Of a DNA stretch of 64,000 nucleotides, positions 23,984 through 34,035 are shown piece by piece (position 1 is the stretch's first letter; each line of letters opens with the position of its first letter). The notes beneath the pieces are model-generated. The model was not told where the DNA came from. It was given only the letters and a program-made list of their open reading frames with translations, and did no database searches. A program made the position numbers and the translations under genes. The stretch comes from Treponema sp. (lineage in GTDB: Bacteria; Spirochaetota; Spirochaetia; Treponematales; Treponemataceae), in the NCBI GenBank assembly GCA_016293495.1, contig JAEDED010000005.1, positions 1 through 64,000 on the forward strand, given 5' to 3'.

Positions 23984-25204
23984 CTAATTTACAAGATTAG
24001 TAAATAATGCATGTGCATTTATACCATTTATAAATGTACCGTCTTTATAAATTAAAAGAGTATTATCACGTCCGCCTTCAAGGTGACGCGATGTAATTCC
24101 GTGTTTGATAGAAATATCTGCTTCAAGCAATGCTGAAGCATGATCGCAAAGGCGGACAAGTTTTCCGTCAACAGGACTGTATTCATCACTATTATATTTT
24201 GCATTCAAATCTTCAAAACTTACATGCTGAATTTTACCGTCAATTTTTACCCTGTTTTCAAATTCATCACTTGTAAAATACATAAGTTCATCAGCGTAAA
24301 AATCTTCCATAAGTGGAACAAGTTCTTTATTTACAATTTCATCTTCGATATGTTTAACAATCTGCGGAAGTTCATCTGTCGCCTGTTTTACAGGGCTGAT
24401 AATATCACGGGTTACAGCTTCTGGAAGGTCATGAAACAAGCCGCTGAAAAAGTTATTGAAGATACGTTTTTCACAGAGTTTTGTATCATACTGGCTGCTT
24501 AAAAGAAGACTTAATATTGCAACAAAATAACTATGGCCAAGAACACTTGTATTCGGAATTCGCGGAGTCTGATTCCAGCGGCGCTGAAAACGAAGCTGTT
24601 CAATTTTTAAAAGGAATTCGAAAGGACGCTGTTTTGTTGTAAGTAACTGAAGCCCTCTCAAATCAAGATATTTCTGAATGTCGTGATTTAATTCCTGTTC
24701 AATTTTTGAAAGGCGAACGTATTCATTAACGCTCTTGATAATTTCAAGTTCGCGCATTGTTGAATATTTTCTTGCAGCACCATAAACATGAAAAGTAAGT
24801 TTATCTTCTTCAGGTACTGGAATTGAACCGGCTTTCTGCCCTACATAAATTGTAAATTTTCTGTACAGGTCGTCATCGTCAATCATTCCTCTGTACTGAT
24901 TCAAAACCCATTCATTCAGGCGCATGTACTCTTCAGGATATTCCGATTTAATCAAAGCCTGAACAGGTGCCTTAATGTCACAAAGTGCAATTTTAATCAA
25001 AAGATCAAAAAAAGAAGCATTTGTCATCCAGGTCCAGTTTATTTTTTTTCCGGCATTTTCTTCGAACTTACCAATGATGTAAGCAAGAACCATTTTTTCT
25101 GCCGCTTTATCCATTTCAATAATATCAAACGGACGGATAAGATCATTCCAGCGTTCAATTGAAAATGCTTCAAATATTTTCAAAACAAGATTTTTATTTA
25201 ACAT
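23984..25204 (-). CDS. HD-domain phosphohydrolase, function unknown
   Basis: A 406-residue cytoplasmic protein. The HD core is at about residues 225-300: H in VLGHSYFVAILSLL, HD in FFSGLFHDLPEAVTRDIISPVK, and a later Asp in RLCDHASALLEADI. This pattern resembles COG1896/YfbR-like metal-dependent nucleotidases more than HD-GYP or RelA types. The N-terminal 200 residues match nothing I recognise. No ribosome-binding site precedes the ATG. A perfect TATAAT at 25216-25221 would start transcription about 5 bases upstream of the ATG. Confidence 0.75.
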   Translation of the reverse strand: MLNKNLVLKIFEAFSIERWNDLIRPFDIIEMDKAAEKMVLAYIIGKFEENAGKKINWTWMTNASFFDLLIKIALCDIKAPVQALIKSEYPEEYMRLNEWVLNQYRGMIDDDDLYRKFTIYVGQKAGSIPVPEEDKLTFHVYGAARKYSTMRELEIIKSVNEYVRLSKIEQELNHDIQKYLDLRGLQLLTTKQRPFEFLLKIEQLRFQRRWNQTPRIPNTSVLGHSYFVAILSLLLSSQYDTKLCEKRIFNNFFSGLFHDLPEAVTRDIISPVKQATDELPQIVKHIEDEIVNKELVPLMEDFYADELMYFTSDEFENRVKIDGKIQHVSFEDLNAKYNSDEYSPVDGKLVRLCDHASALLEADISIKHGITSRHLEGGRDNTLLIYKDGTFINGINAHALFTNLVN

Positions 25205-25215
25205 AGCTATTACAG

Positions 25216-25221
25216 ATTATA
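25216..25221 (-). promoter_or_regulatory. Possible -10 element of the HD-domain gene
   Basis: A perfect TATAAT on the minus strand ends 12 bases before the ATG at 25204. No good -35 is seen at 16-18 bases, so this is a weaker case of the short-leader promoter pattern. Confidence 0.4.
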
Positions 25222-25265
25222 GTAAAAAATGAGATTTTAATCTTTAAGAATGAGAAAAAAAGGAA

Positions 25266-26069
25266 TTAATTGCTCTTACCAGATTTCTGGTCAGCTTCCA
25301 TAAGTTTTTTCCAGGTAATTGCCTTTTTCTTGATTTCTTCAGCTTCATCAGAGCTTCCGAGGGCAACTTCAATTCGTCTTAAAGCAAGAAGGAAGTTAAT
25401 ACCTGCATTGATATCATCAATACGTCTTGTTGAAAGTTCGTAACGGTCACGATATGCAGTTGCAGAGTTTTCAACAAGCTTTTTTACAAGTCTTACATAA
25501 AGAACAGTTGCTTCATAATCAGCAGAGTTTGGATCAAAATAATCCTTAACTGCAGACTTCATATCAAGCATGTTTTTCGCAACAACAGCAAAACGTCCCT
25601 GAAGTTCAACAAAAGACCATTTCCATTTACTGTTATCGCCAAAGCCGTCAATTACCATCTGAATTGCAAGCCCAAGTTTCTGACAAAGCTGATATCTTTT
25701 CTGAATCGGAGTATTTGAAATAGAAGCAAGCTGGTTAGAAAGTTCTGAATATGCAATATTAATTGAATTAGTTACAATTTCTTCAAGGTAAATGATTGAT
25801 TTATAAAGAACCTTACGGGCATCGTTTAACGCATCATTGTTTTTTAATCCAAGAATCTTCAAGGAACTTCCATTAATGGCAATGTAAAGAGTTGCAACAT
25901 AGATCATTTCTTCAGCAAGAAGAAGTTTCTGATATTCAACACCTACAGAATTACCTTTAATTACAGTAAGCATGTTTTTTTCTTTTTCGAGACATTCATT
26001 AATACGTGCTTTATAAGCTTCTGCTTCAGTATTAAACTGCTGTCTTGCATCATCTGTAATCTTTGCCAT
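25266..26069 (-). CDS. Conserved helical protein of unknown function
   Basis: A 267-residue protein I do not recognise. It is predicted almost wholly alpha-helical and soluble, with no signal peptide or cysteines of note. Patches such as YQKLLLAEEMIYVATLYIAINGSSL and RRIDDINAGINFLLALRRIEVALG suggest a helical bundle. GAGAGGAAT precedes the ATG, so it is translated efficiently. It lies 39 bases downstream of recN and upstream of the HD-domain gene, in a run that starts with the DegT-like gene. Confidence 0.75.
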   Translation of the reverse strand: MAKITDDARQQFNTEAEAYKARINECLEKEKNMLTVIKGNSVGVEYQKLLLAEEMIYVATLYIAINGSSLKILGLKNNDALNDARKVLYKSIIYLEEIVTNSINIAYSELSNQLASISNTPIQKRYQLCQKLGLAIQMVIDGFGDNSKWKWSFVELQGRFAVVAKNMLDMKSAVKDYFDPNSADYEATVLYVRLVKKLVENSATAYRDRYELSTRRIDDINAGINFLLALRRIEVALGSSDEAEEIKKKAITWKKLMEADQKSGKSN

Positions 26070-26108
26070 TTTATTCCTCTCAAATCAAGTATACCACATT
26101 TGATGAAA

Positions 26109-27851
26109 TCAAGCGAATTTTTCAAGCATTGAACGGGCATGTTCAAGCGATTCTGCGCTTGTTGCATCTCCTGAAAGCATACGGGCAATTTCACAAACTC
26201 TGGCCTCGCCTTCAATCGCTTTAACCGAAGTGCTCGTCATATCATTTGTGACACCTTTCTGTATCTTAATCTGATTATCGGCATAAACTGCAATACTCGC
26301 TAGATGTGTAATACAGAAAATCTGACGGTTTTTAGCGAGATTTTTTATGTGGCTTCCTACGCTTACCGCAACTTCGCCACCGATACCGGTATCAATTTCG
26401 TCAAAAATCATTGTCGGAACTCCGTCACTTGACGCAAATACAGTCTTAAGTGCAAGCATAACACGGCTAAGTTCACCGCCGGAGGCAATTTTAGCAAGTG
26501 GAAGCAAAGGAGAGCCCGGATTTGCACTGATAAGGAATTCAATATTATCAAGACCATAAGGTCCGCACTTCTGAACAACTTCTGTACCAGGTTTTTCCTG
26601 AATGCTTACGGCAAATTTTGTGCCTTTCATTCCGAGTGTTGAAAGGATTGCTTCTACACTAGAGGCCATTTTTGAACTTGCTTCGACACGTTTGCAAGAA
26701 AGCTCTTTTGCGGCTTTATATACAACTTTTTCAAGTTCAGAAACTTCTTTAGTCAAAGCTTCAATATTGGCAGAGGAATTTTCAAGTGCATACAATTCGT
26801 TCTGAGCATTATCAAAATAAGCAAAAACTTCTTTTAACGGTGCATTAATATTTGAAGCATATTTTTTCTTTAAATTATAAATCAGGCTTAAACGTTCCTG
26901 TACAAATGCAAGTCGTTCAGGATCAAAAACCAGCGTTCTTGCATAGCTTTTAACTTCTTCAGAAAGATCTGACATCTCATAAAAAACATTTTCAATTCGA
27001 GAATCAATATCTTTAAGGGAACTGTCGAGACTGAAAGCTTTTTCTGATGAAGACCTGAGCTTTTTGCAAAGATCAACCATTCCGTATCCGTCATTTCCAC
27101 TTAAAATTCCAGAAATTGTTTCAACTTCGGTAAACAGTTTTTCAAAGGAACTTAACTTTGCCTGTTCAGCTTCAAGTTCTTTATCTTCATTTTCTTTCAG
27201 TTTTGCTTCTTCAATTTCTTTAACGGCAAAATTAAGAAGATCAATTTTCTGATTTTTTTCTTTATCAGAAGTATTCATTGCAGAAAGTGTCTTTCTTTTT
27301 TCAACAAGTTTTGAATAAAGCTCAGTAAATTCTGCGACCTTTGCAGTAATACCAGCATAGCTGTCGAGGAACTTTCTGTGTTCAGTAACTTTCATCAGTG
27401 ACTGATGTTCATGCTGACCATGAATGTCTACAAGGAAAAAACAGAAAGCCTGAAGGTCTGCTCTTGTAACTGGAGTTCCACTGATCCAGGCAGCAGTTTT
27501 TCCGTTGTCGCGCACATAACGGCGGATAATAACTCTGTCGTCTTCTGCTTCAATTCCGTGAACAGAAAGCCACTGGCGTGCAGTCTTAGGCTCTGTATCT
27601 TCATCCTTTAACGGAATGTTATCAAGCTCATTTACAGGAGGCAAAAGGAATGTTCCGGTAACACTGGCTTCTGACTGACCGCTTCTGATCTGATCAACGC
27701 TTGCCTTTCCGCCAAGCAAAAATGACAAGGCACCGATGAGAATAGATTTACCGGCACCAGTTTCTCCTGAAAGAACTGTAAAGCCTTTATTGAATTCTAT
27801 ATTTACACTGTCTATTAAAGCAAAATTTTTAATTGAAAGATCTTCAAGCAT
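26109..27851 (-). CDS. recN: DNA repair protein RecN
   Basis: An SMC-like ATPase of 580 residues acting early in recombinational repair of double-strand breaks. Walker A is GETGAGKSILIGAL near residue 30, and the ABC signature is IASGGELSRVMLALK. Walker B follows in PTMIFDEIDTGIGG. Between them lies a long coiled coil (about 150-370). GGAGG precedes the ATG, which overlaps the end of nadK by 8 bases, so the two are translationally coupled. The nadK-recN order is common in bacteria. Confidence 0.96.
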   Translation of the reverse strand: MLEDLSIKNFALIDSVNIEFNKGFTVLSGETGAGKSILIGALSFLLGGKASVDQIRSGQSEASVTGTFLLPPVNELDNIPLKDEDTEPKTARQWLSVHGIEAEDDRVIIRRYVRDNGKTAAWISGTPVTRADLQAFCFFLVDIHGQHEHQSLMKVTEHRKFLDSYAGITAKVAEFTELYSKLVEKRKTLSAMNTSDKEKNQKIDLLNFAVKEIEEAKLKENEDKELEAEQAKLSSFEKLFTEVETISGILSGNDGYGMVDLCKKLRSSSEKAFSLDSSLKDIDSRIENVFYEMSDLSEEVKSYARTLVFDPERLAFVQERLSLIYNLKKKYASNINAPLKEVFAYFDNAQNELYALENSSANIEALTKEVSELEKVVYKAAKELSCKRVEASSKMASSVEAILSTLGMKGTKFAVSIQEKPGTEVVQKCGPYGLDNIEFLISANPGSPLLPLAKIASGGELSRVMLALKTVFASSDGVPTMIFDEIDTGIGGEVAVSVGSHIKNLAKNRQIFCITHLASIAVYADNQIKIQKGVTNDMTSTSVKAIEGEARVCEIARMLSGDATSAESLEHARSMLEKFA

Positions 27852-28686
27852 GAGGTCCTCCAGACCAGTTTAACTTAAATCTCAAGGCATTGTAAAAAGT
27901 TTCTTTTGACGTTCCTGCAAGCAATGCAGGTTTATCAAGTCGGGTAATTTTTACAATGTCATCTTCAAACAGTTCATATGGCATCTGACCGTCAACAGTC
28001 AGGTTAACGCATTTTTCTCTTGAAGGAATTATACGAATTGAAAGTTCAGAATTTGCATTAATTACTAAAGGTCTCATCGAAAGTGAAAATGCGTTGATCG
28101 GTGTTAATACAATTGCATCAAGTTCAGGATCGACAATCGGTCCGCCTGCAGAAACAGAATAAGCAGTAGAACCAGTTGAAGAAGCTGCAATAATTCCATC
28201 AGCCCTGCACTGTCCGAGTGAAATTCCGTTACAGGCAAGATCAAGACTTATTGCACGTGCAGCGCTTTTTGAACATACAACAATGTCATTAAGTCCGCAG
28301 CCAGCAATTATTTCTTTTCCATCCCTCACTACTGAATAAGCAAGCAGGCTTCTTTTTTCGATTACCATTTTTTTATTCAGATAAAGGTCAAGCGAAACTT
28401 TCCATTCATTTTTCTGTACACCGGCAATAAAACCAAACTCACCAAGGTTAACAGGAAAAACAGGAATTCCTAAAGACGCACATCCACGGCATGCAAAAAG
28501 TACAGTTCCGTCACCACCCAATGAAATAACAAAATCATAACCTGTAAAAGGATAAATATCAGAAAAGCCATTGAATTCTAAAAGCGATGAAAAAATATTT
28601 TTTTCTTTAAGATATTTCTGGATATCTTTCGCAAGTTCCTGAGACTCTTCTTTATAAGTGTTATATACAATAAGGCAGTTATCCAT
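27844..28686 (-). CDS. nadK: NAD kinase
   Basis: Phosphorylates NAD to NADP. It has 280 residues, with VISLGGDGTVLFACRG at about 52-67 (GGDG motif) and SSTGSTAYSVSAGGPIV, both diagnostic, plus a C-terminal region with LTVDGQ. It overlaps recN by 8 bases and lies 8 bases after the DegT-like gene. There is no clear ribosome-binding site, so translation is probably coupled. Confidence 0.95.
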   Translation of the reverse strand: MDNCLIVYNTYKEESQELAKDIQKYLKEKNIFSSLLEFNGFSDIYPFTGYDFVISLGGDGTVLFACRGCASLGIPVFPVNLGEFGFIAGVQKNEWKVSLDLYLNKKMVIEKRSLLAYSVVRDGKEIIAGCGLNDIVVCSKSAARAISLDLACNGISLGQCRADGIIAASSTGSTAYSVSAGGPIVDPELDAIVLTPINAFSLSMRPLVINANSELSIRIIPSREKCVNLTVDGQMPYELFEDDIVKITRLDKPALLAGTSKETFYNALRFKLNWSGGPHA

Positions 28687-28694
28687 AGTTTTTA

Positions 28695-29822
28695 TTATGG
28701 AAGTGTTCCAAGAATTTTTGAGATCTTGTCAATCTGAGATCTTGTCAATCTTGGATACAATGGGAACAAAGCAGTTCTTAAATACAATGATTTAGCACTT
28801 TTACATGCTGAATAATCATAAGGAAGTTTATCTTCTTCAAGAAGATTTTCCTTCATCTTTTCAAGAACTCCGATTACAGAATCAGCAAAGGCACTTGAAA
28901 TTTCAATATCCTTTTTAGAAACATACTGTTTAACTTCTTTGAAACCACTGTTAAGGATTACAGGGAAAGAATAAGCTGTTGAACCGTATTCCATATCACG
29001 GACAAAAGTTTTATTTTTTCCAACCATTATTGAACGGTTATATAATGCAAAAATTTCTTTACGAAGATTTTCGTTACGTTTAAATTCCTTGAACTGAACG
29101 AGAGCAAGAGCTGCGTTAATATCAGGAAGCATCTGAATACCTGTTGTATTGTCAGCAAGCTGTTTTAATACAGGCCATTCCTTTCTTCCCGGACTCATTA
29201 CAATCGCGCCGCCGCCAGCTGTAATAACATCATGTTCTTCAAGGGCACAGATTGAGAAAATACCAAAAGTTCCGGCTTTCTTTCCTTTAACTTCATCAGA
29301 TGCATTTTCATCTTTCTTAGCCTGCTGTGCTGTATCAGGAGCTGGTGGCTCAACAATCATTGCGCCGGCGCTCTGAGAAACATCTTCAATCACAGGAATA
29401 CCAAGTGCAAGGATTCCGTTAAAGTCAGGAAGAATTCCTAACGGCTCATGAAGAATTAATACACGGCCGCCTTTCTGGATTCCTTCTTCGACAATGGTCG
29501 GAGTTACACAGGAAGTAACAGGATCGACATCAATGATTAATGGTTCAAAGCCTGCTTCCTTTACCGCAAAAAGCTGCCAGCCTGGAGCAAGAGCCGAAAT
29601 CATTACCTTTGTTCCCTGCTCAATTCCACAAGCTTTCAATGCATAGTTTACGGCAATATCAGGACTGCGAAGCGCAAACGCACCTGCACAGCCGAAGAAT
29701 TCTTTTACACAAGTAATTAAACGAGAATTTATTTCGCCAGGACCAATTTTTTCATCTACCATGCAGGTTAATACTGCATCCATTTCCTTTCTGCGAATTG
29801 TTGAACTGAATGTCTGAATCAT
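28695..29822 (-). CDS. DegT/DnrJ/EryC1-family fold protein lacking the PLP lysine
   Basis: A 375-residue fold-type I aminotransferase relative. The N-terminus (GPGEINSRLITCVKEFFGC, ALRSPDIAVNYALKACGI) and the cofactor-binding Asp/Gln in PVIEDVSQSAGAM (Asp147, Gln150) are conserved. The expected Schiff-base Lys region (FSFHxTKxxTxGEGG in the family) reads FSICALEEHDVITAGGG at 189-205 and contains no lysine. A charged insertion (about 160-182) precedes it. It therefore cannot form the usual internal aldimine and may be a dehydratase-like variant, a scaffold or a regulator. It heads the nadK-recN run, with an AGGT site before the ATG. Confidence 0.75.
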   Translation of the reverse strand: MIQTFSSTIRRKEMDAVLTCMVDEKIGPGEINSRLITCVKEFFGCAGAFALRSPDIAVNYALKACGIEQGTKVMISALAPGWQLFAVKEAGFEPLIIDVDPVTSCVTPTIVEEGIQKGGRVLILHEPLGILPDFNGILALGIPVIEDVSQSAGAMIVEPPAPDTAQQAKKDENASDEVKGKKAGTFGIFSICALEEHDVITAGGGAIVMSPGRKEWPVLKQLADNTTGIQMLPDINAALALVQFKEFKRNENLRKEIFALYNRSIMVGKNKTFVRDMEYGSTAYSFPVILNSGFKEVKQYVSKKDIEISSAFADSVIGVLEKMKENLLEEDKLPYDYSACKSAKSLYLRTALFPLYPRLTRSQIDKISKILGTLP

Positions 29823-29858
29823 TTTTTACCTATAAGAAAATTAAATTGTGGATATGAA

Positions 29859-30338
29859 TTATTTCATATCAATAATATTCTGCAATTCCTTTGCATTAAA
29901 CAATTTTCTTATATCAAGCAAGATAAGGTACTGTCCAGATTCCTGTCTGATAACACCCTGAATATATTCAGTACCGATACCGCTGAGCATCTGTGGTGGA
30001 GCTTTTACATCACTTGTATTAACAGAAACTACTCTGGCAATACGGTCAATAATCACACCGATTTTATTTCCATCAATATTGAGGATAATAAAACCACCTT
30101 CAAATTCATTATCATCATCCATTACTGCTTTCTGGAGTCTGAAGCGTTTATGCAAACTGATTACAGGAATAATTTCTCTACGAAGATTGAAAATTCCTTC
30201 TACATAATATGGAGCATTTGGAATTGGTCTAACAGGCTGTATCTTTACAATTTCTTTGACATCCATGATGTCAACTCCGTAAAGTTCCTCTCCCAGCTGA
30301 AATGTTACCAACTGATACTGTGAATCATTAGCTGCCAT
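29859..30338 (-). CDS. cheW: CheW chemotaxis coupling protein
   Basis: Links chemoreceptors to the CheA kinase. It has 159 residues of a single CheW domain: YQLVTFQLGEELYGVDIMDVKEIV, NAPYYVEGIFNLRREIIPVISL and GVIIDRIARVVSV. I start at 30338 (MAANDS) because GGAGGG lies 6 bases before that ATG. The frame is open four codons further. It has its own promoter with a leader of about 70 bases and may be cotranscribed with the DegT-like gene 36 bases on. No other chemotaxis gene is in the window. Confidence 0.94.
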   Translation of the reverse strand: MAANDSQYQLVTFQLGEELYGVDIMDVKEIVKIQPVRPIPNAPYYVEGIFNLRREIIPVISLHKRFRLQKAVMDDDNEFEGGFIILNIDGNKIGVIIDRIARVVSVNTSDVKAPPQMLSGIGTEYIQGVIRQESGQYLILLDIRKLFNAKELQNIIDMK

Positions 30339-30414
30339 AAAACCCTCCAATCATGCAATAAGACTAAATATGTCTAATGTACAGATTAATTGCAAAATTA
30401 TAATAGTATATTAA

Positions 30415-30443
30415 ATTATAATTCGAAATTGATTATTTGGCAA
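30415..30443 (-). promoter_or_regulatory. Sigma70 promoter of cheW
   Basis: On the minus strand TTGCCA (30438-30443), exactly 17 bases, then TATAAT (30415-30420). Predicted start near 30408, giving a leader of about 70 bases before the cheW ATG. Confidence 0.7.
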
Positions 30444-30508
30444 CATTTTTGGTAATTTTGTTTATTTTCAACAATAATATAACCGTTTTCCAGGAATAAC
30501 TTATGATT

Positions 30509-31282
30509 TTAGTCAACCATAAACAATGACATACCGTAAACCTCCTTTACACCGGCACTTTTTAAAAGAAATGCACATTTTTCAATTGTTGCACCGGTTG
30601 TTATAACATCATCAAGAATAAGAACTCTCTTTCCTTCAATTTTTTTAAGGCGAAGACCGTATTCTGAGACTTTACCGTTAATTCGCTGATCCTTAGTAAG
30701 CTTTTTCTGTTCCTGCCTTGTGTATCGTTCTAATGGGTATTCAATCTTAAAACCGTATTTTCGTTTAAGTATGCTGCATAATTCATCAACCTGGTCCCAC
30801 CCTTTCTTTTTAATTTTTCCGGGACGAGGCGGAACTGGAATTATTGAATCAAATTCAAGATTTCTGTCTTTTTTAAGGGAATTTATGGCTGAGTTTATCA
30901 ATTCTGCAAAAAAAAACGAGAGCGACCTTACATTTTCTGTTTTCCAGGAATACATCAGGTCTTTTTTCCACAACCTGTACGAATGAAGCGGAAAATAAGC
31001 AATTGCATTTTTCTTGGAGGAATTTTCTCGGCACTGAGAGCATTCATCAATTTCTGAAACAAGAATTTTTCCGCAAATTTTACAGCGGCTTTTAAAATGA
31101 AGTTCTGATTTACAAGGAACCTTAAAGTCCTGATAATTTCTCAGCACAGCCTGACACGATTTGCATAATGGTAAAGAAAGTGTTCCACTTCCGCAGCCGA
31201 TACAAGTTGAACCGCCTGTAATGTAAGAAACAAAATCCTTAAATAAATAAAATAAACTTTCAGATACACGATTTAATTCCAT
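30509..31282 (-). CDS. comF: ComF-family phosphoribosyltransferase-like protein
   Basis: A 257-residue protein. The N-terminal zinc-ribbon region has CIGCGSG, CKSC, CKICG and CSQC pairs. The C-terminal phosphoribosyltransferase fold has IIPVPPRPGKIKKKGWDQV and the PRPP loop VLILDDVITTGATI. In competent bacteria ComF aids DNA uptake, and in others its role is unknown. I see no other competence genes here. It lies 98 bases downstream of mutS. No strong ribosome-binding site is visible. Confidence 0.87.
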   Translation of the reverse strand: MELNRVSESLFYLFKDFVSYITGGSTCIGCGSGTLSLPLCKSCQAVLRNYQDFKVPCKSELHFKSRCKICGKILVSEIDECSQCRENSSKKNAIAYFPLHSYRLWKKDLMYSWKTENVRSLSFFFAELINSAINSLKKDRNLEFDSIIPVPPRPGKIKKKGWDQVDELCSILKRKYGFKIEYPLERYTRQEQKKLTKDQRINGKVSEYGLRLKKIEGKRVLILDDVITTGATIEKCAFLLKSAGVKEVYGMSLFMVD

Positions 31283-31380
31283 ACTATTATCTTATAGATA
31301 GAATGTTAAAAATCGAGCCATTTAAATTATAAAAGCAGTTTTTTTTTCATCACGAGTAAATAAGAATGTTATGGAATTTT

Positions 31381-34029
31381 CTAGCGCCCGCTGAGGGATT
31401 TTTTCCAGCGTGAAATAAGGCTCATGGCATTCATCGGTGTAATGTTATCTACATCACATGAAAGGATTTCATCGAGAATGATTTCTTCATCGCTGAACAG
31501 ACTAGGACTTTTGAATTCTTTCGAAGAGATTTCATCTAGTGAAGTTGATTTTTCTTTCTTTGAAGAAGCAGTTTCTTTTGCAGTTTCAACAACCTGATGT
31601 TCAATCACACTCATATTGTCTTTTGCTTTATTCTGAATCTGTTCAAGAATTGTCTTTGATCTTTCAATTACAGTTTCTGGAATTCCTGCAAGCTGAGCAA
31701 CATGAATACCGTAAGAATTTTCTGCAGCACCTTCTTTAATTTTTCGAAGGAAAATTATGTCGCCGCAGGTTTCCTTTACATCCATGCATAAAAGGATAAG
31801 ACGTTCATGATTAATGCGGGTCAATTCGTGATAGTGAGTTGCAAACAGTGTTCTGGATTTTATTGTATCTAACAGATATTCAGAAACAGCCCAGGCAATA
31901 GAAAGCCCGTCTTCTGTTGAAGTTCCACGACCTACTTCATCCATAATTACAAGCGAACGGTTTGTACTTGATTTTAGAATGAGTGCAGTTTCTGTCATTT
32001 CTACAAGGAATGTTGACTCACCGCGAGCAAGATTATCCGAAGCACCTACGCGGCAGAAAATCTTGTCGACAAATCCAATCTCTGCACTCTTTGCTGGAAT
32101 GAACGAACCAGTCTGAGCCATCAATGCAATTAAAGCATTCTGGCGAAGATATGTAGATTTTCCGGCCATGTTAGGACCTGTAATAAGTCCGAACGATACT
32201 GAGTTATCTTCTGCGCTGATATTAATTGAGTTAGGAACGAACTGCCCTTCTGAAAGATGTTTTTCAACAACAGGATGTCTTCCGTCGACAATATTAAAGT
32301 TAAGGGAATTATTTACAACCGGTTTTGTCCATCTGTTTAAAATTGCGGCATGTGCAAAAGATTCAATTACATCAACATAAGCAATCTCACTGCTAAGTTC
32401 CATAAGGTATGGAATATACTCAGAGAGTTTTGCCCTCACCTCAAGGAACAAGGCTTTTTCTGTTTCGACAATTTTTGAAGAAGCATTATTAAGTTCCTGT
32501 TCAAGTTCCTGGAGGCGTTCAGTTGTAAAGCGGTCTGCATTCATCAAGGAACGGCGCATGATAAAGTGGCCTGGAACGTTACCGAGTTTTCCTTTTGTTA
32601 CTTCAATTACATAACCAGAAGAAGATGTGTTTTTTATCTTTAGATTTTGAATTCCTGTTTTGGCTTTTTCTTCTTCAAGGTATTCATCGAGAATCTGGTT
32701 AAAGTTTGACTGAACGTCATAGAAGTGATCAAGTTCATTTGACCAGCCTCGCTTGATGATTCTTCCTTCTGTTAAAGAAGTTGCAGGATCTTCATGTATT
32801 GATTTAAAAATCAAGTCAGCAATGAACTTTGCATCATCAAGCGGAAGTTTTGCAAGATCATAAGAAGCAAGTCGTTCACGGACTTTTAACCACGATTGAA
32901 TACTTACACGCAATGCCTGAAGATCTTTTGCGTGAGCTTTTTCCATTGCGATTCTTCCTGCAAGTCTCTGGATATCAAGAACAGGTGAAAGAAATTCCCG
33001 AAGTTCCTTTAAAAGATCATTATCATTAACAAGAATTTCTACATGATTATGACGCTTTGAGATTTTTTCAAGATCACACAATGGAGACAGAAGCCAGCTT
33101 CTAATAAGGCGGTTTCCCATTGCGGTTAATGTATAATTCATACAATCAAGCAATGTATACTGAGTTGTACCATCGCGGAGATTGTAAATAATTTCAAGGT
33201 TACGTCTGCTCGATTCATCGATGATCACATATTCTGAATCATGGTAAACCGAAATTCCTTTTACATGAGGAACGCAGGTGTTGGTTGTTTTTTCAAGATA
33301 TTCAAGAAGAAAGCCTGCAGGTGCAATTTCGGGAGACTGTTCATTAAGGCCGAAGGAATTTAAATTTGCAGTCTTGAACTGTTCATTTAATTTCTTATAT
33401 GCAGACTCAGAATTAAAATGCCAGTCAGGATAATACGAAACAGAGATAGAAGGATTCTGTTCAAGTGTATCTTTGATTACATTATTTTCTTTTAATGAAA
33501 GAGGAAGAAGCAGTTCTTTTGGATTACAGCGTCCGAGTTCCTTTGAAAAAAACTCGTGCATTAAAGAAGCATTCCAGCTGGTTGCTTTAAACTCAGATGT
33601 AGTAACATCAATAAAAGCAAAACCTGCTTTTCCGTGTGAAATACTTAAGGCACCCAAAAAGTTATTAACACCCTGTTCAAGGTATTCAGCTTCAACAGCA
33701 GTTCCCGGTGTGATAATTTCTACAACTTTTCGCTCTGTCAATCCTCCCTGTGGTGAAACTTCTCCAACCTGTTCTGCGATTGCGATTTTTTTTCCGAAAC
33801 GAAGAAGTCGTGCAATATAAACTTTAGATGCGTGGTAAGGGACTCCACACATAGGACTGTCTGCCCTATGTGTTAAGGTAAGATTTAAAAGACGGCTGAC
33901 CATGACAGCATCTTCGAAAAACATTTCGTAAAAATCGCCAAGTCTGAAAAAGAGTACTTCGTCTGGATGCTGTTTTTTTATGCTTAAATACTGCTCCATT
34001 AAAGGAGTCAATTTTTGTGGTTCAGCCAT
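31381..34029 (-). CDS. mutS: DNA mismatch repair protein MutS
   Basis: Recognises mismatches and starts repair. It has 882 residues. The mismatch-reading Phe-x-Glu is in FFRLGDFYEMFFEDA at about 23-37. The core and clamp domains follow, then the ATPase with GLITGPNMAGKSTYLRQ (Walker A), VIMDEVGRGTS (Walker B) and FATHYHEL. It lies 6 bases after skp and is the last gene of tamB-bamA-skp-mutS, the same order that I recall from T. pallidum. Confidence 0.97.
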   Translation of the reverse strand: MAEPQKLTPLMEQYLSIKKQHPDEVLFFRLGDFYEMFFEDAVMVSRLLNLTLTHRADSPMCGVPYHASKVYIARLLRFGKKIAIAEQVGEVSPQGGLTERKVVEIITPGTAVEAEYLEQGVNNFLGALSISHGKAGFAFIDVTTSEFKATSWNASLMHEFFSKELGRCNPKELLLPLSLKENNVIKDTLEQNPSISVSYYPDWHFNSESAYKKLNEQFKTANLNSFGLNEQSPEIAPAGFLLEYLEKTTNTCVPHVKGISVYHDSEYVIIDESSRRNLEIIYNLRDGTTQYTLLDCMNYTLTAMGNRLIRSWLLSPLCDLEKISKRHNHVEILVNDNDLLKELREFLSPVLDIQRLAGRIAMEKAHAKDLQALRVSIQSWLKVRERLASYDLAKLPLDDAKFIADLIFKSIHEDPATSLTEGRIIKRGWSNELDHFYDVQSNFNQILDEYLEEEKAKTGIQNLKIKNTSSSGYVIEVTKGKLGNVPGHFIMRRSLMNADRFTTERLQELEQELNNASSKIVETEKALFLEVRAKLSEYIPYLMELSSEIAYVDVIESFAHAAILNRWTKPVVNNSLNFNIVDGRHPVVEKHLSEGQFVPNSINISAEDNSVSFGLITGPNMAGKSTYLRQNALIALMAQTGSFIPAKSAEIGFVDKIFCRVGASDNLARGESTFLVEMTETALILKSSTNRSLVIMDEVGRGTSTEDGLSIAWAVSEYLLDTIKSRTLFATHYHELTRINHERLILLCMDVKETCGDIIFLRKIKEGAAENSYGIHVAQLAGIPETVIERSKTILEQIQNKAKDNMSVIEHQVVETAKETASSKKEKSTSLDEISSKEFKSPSLFSDEEIILDEILSCDVDNITPMNAMSLISRWKKSLSGR

Positions 34030-34035
34030 AGAATA

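Noticed and set aside
24140..24502. 120-residue open frame antisense to the HD-domain gene
   Set aside because: Composition rich in Phe, Ile and Lys, typical of AT-rich shadow frames; no initiation signal.
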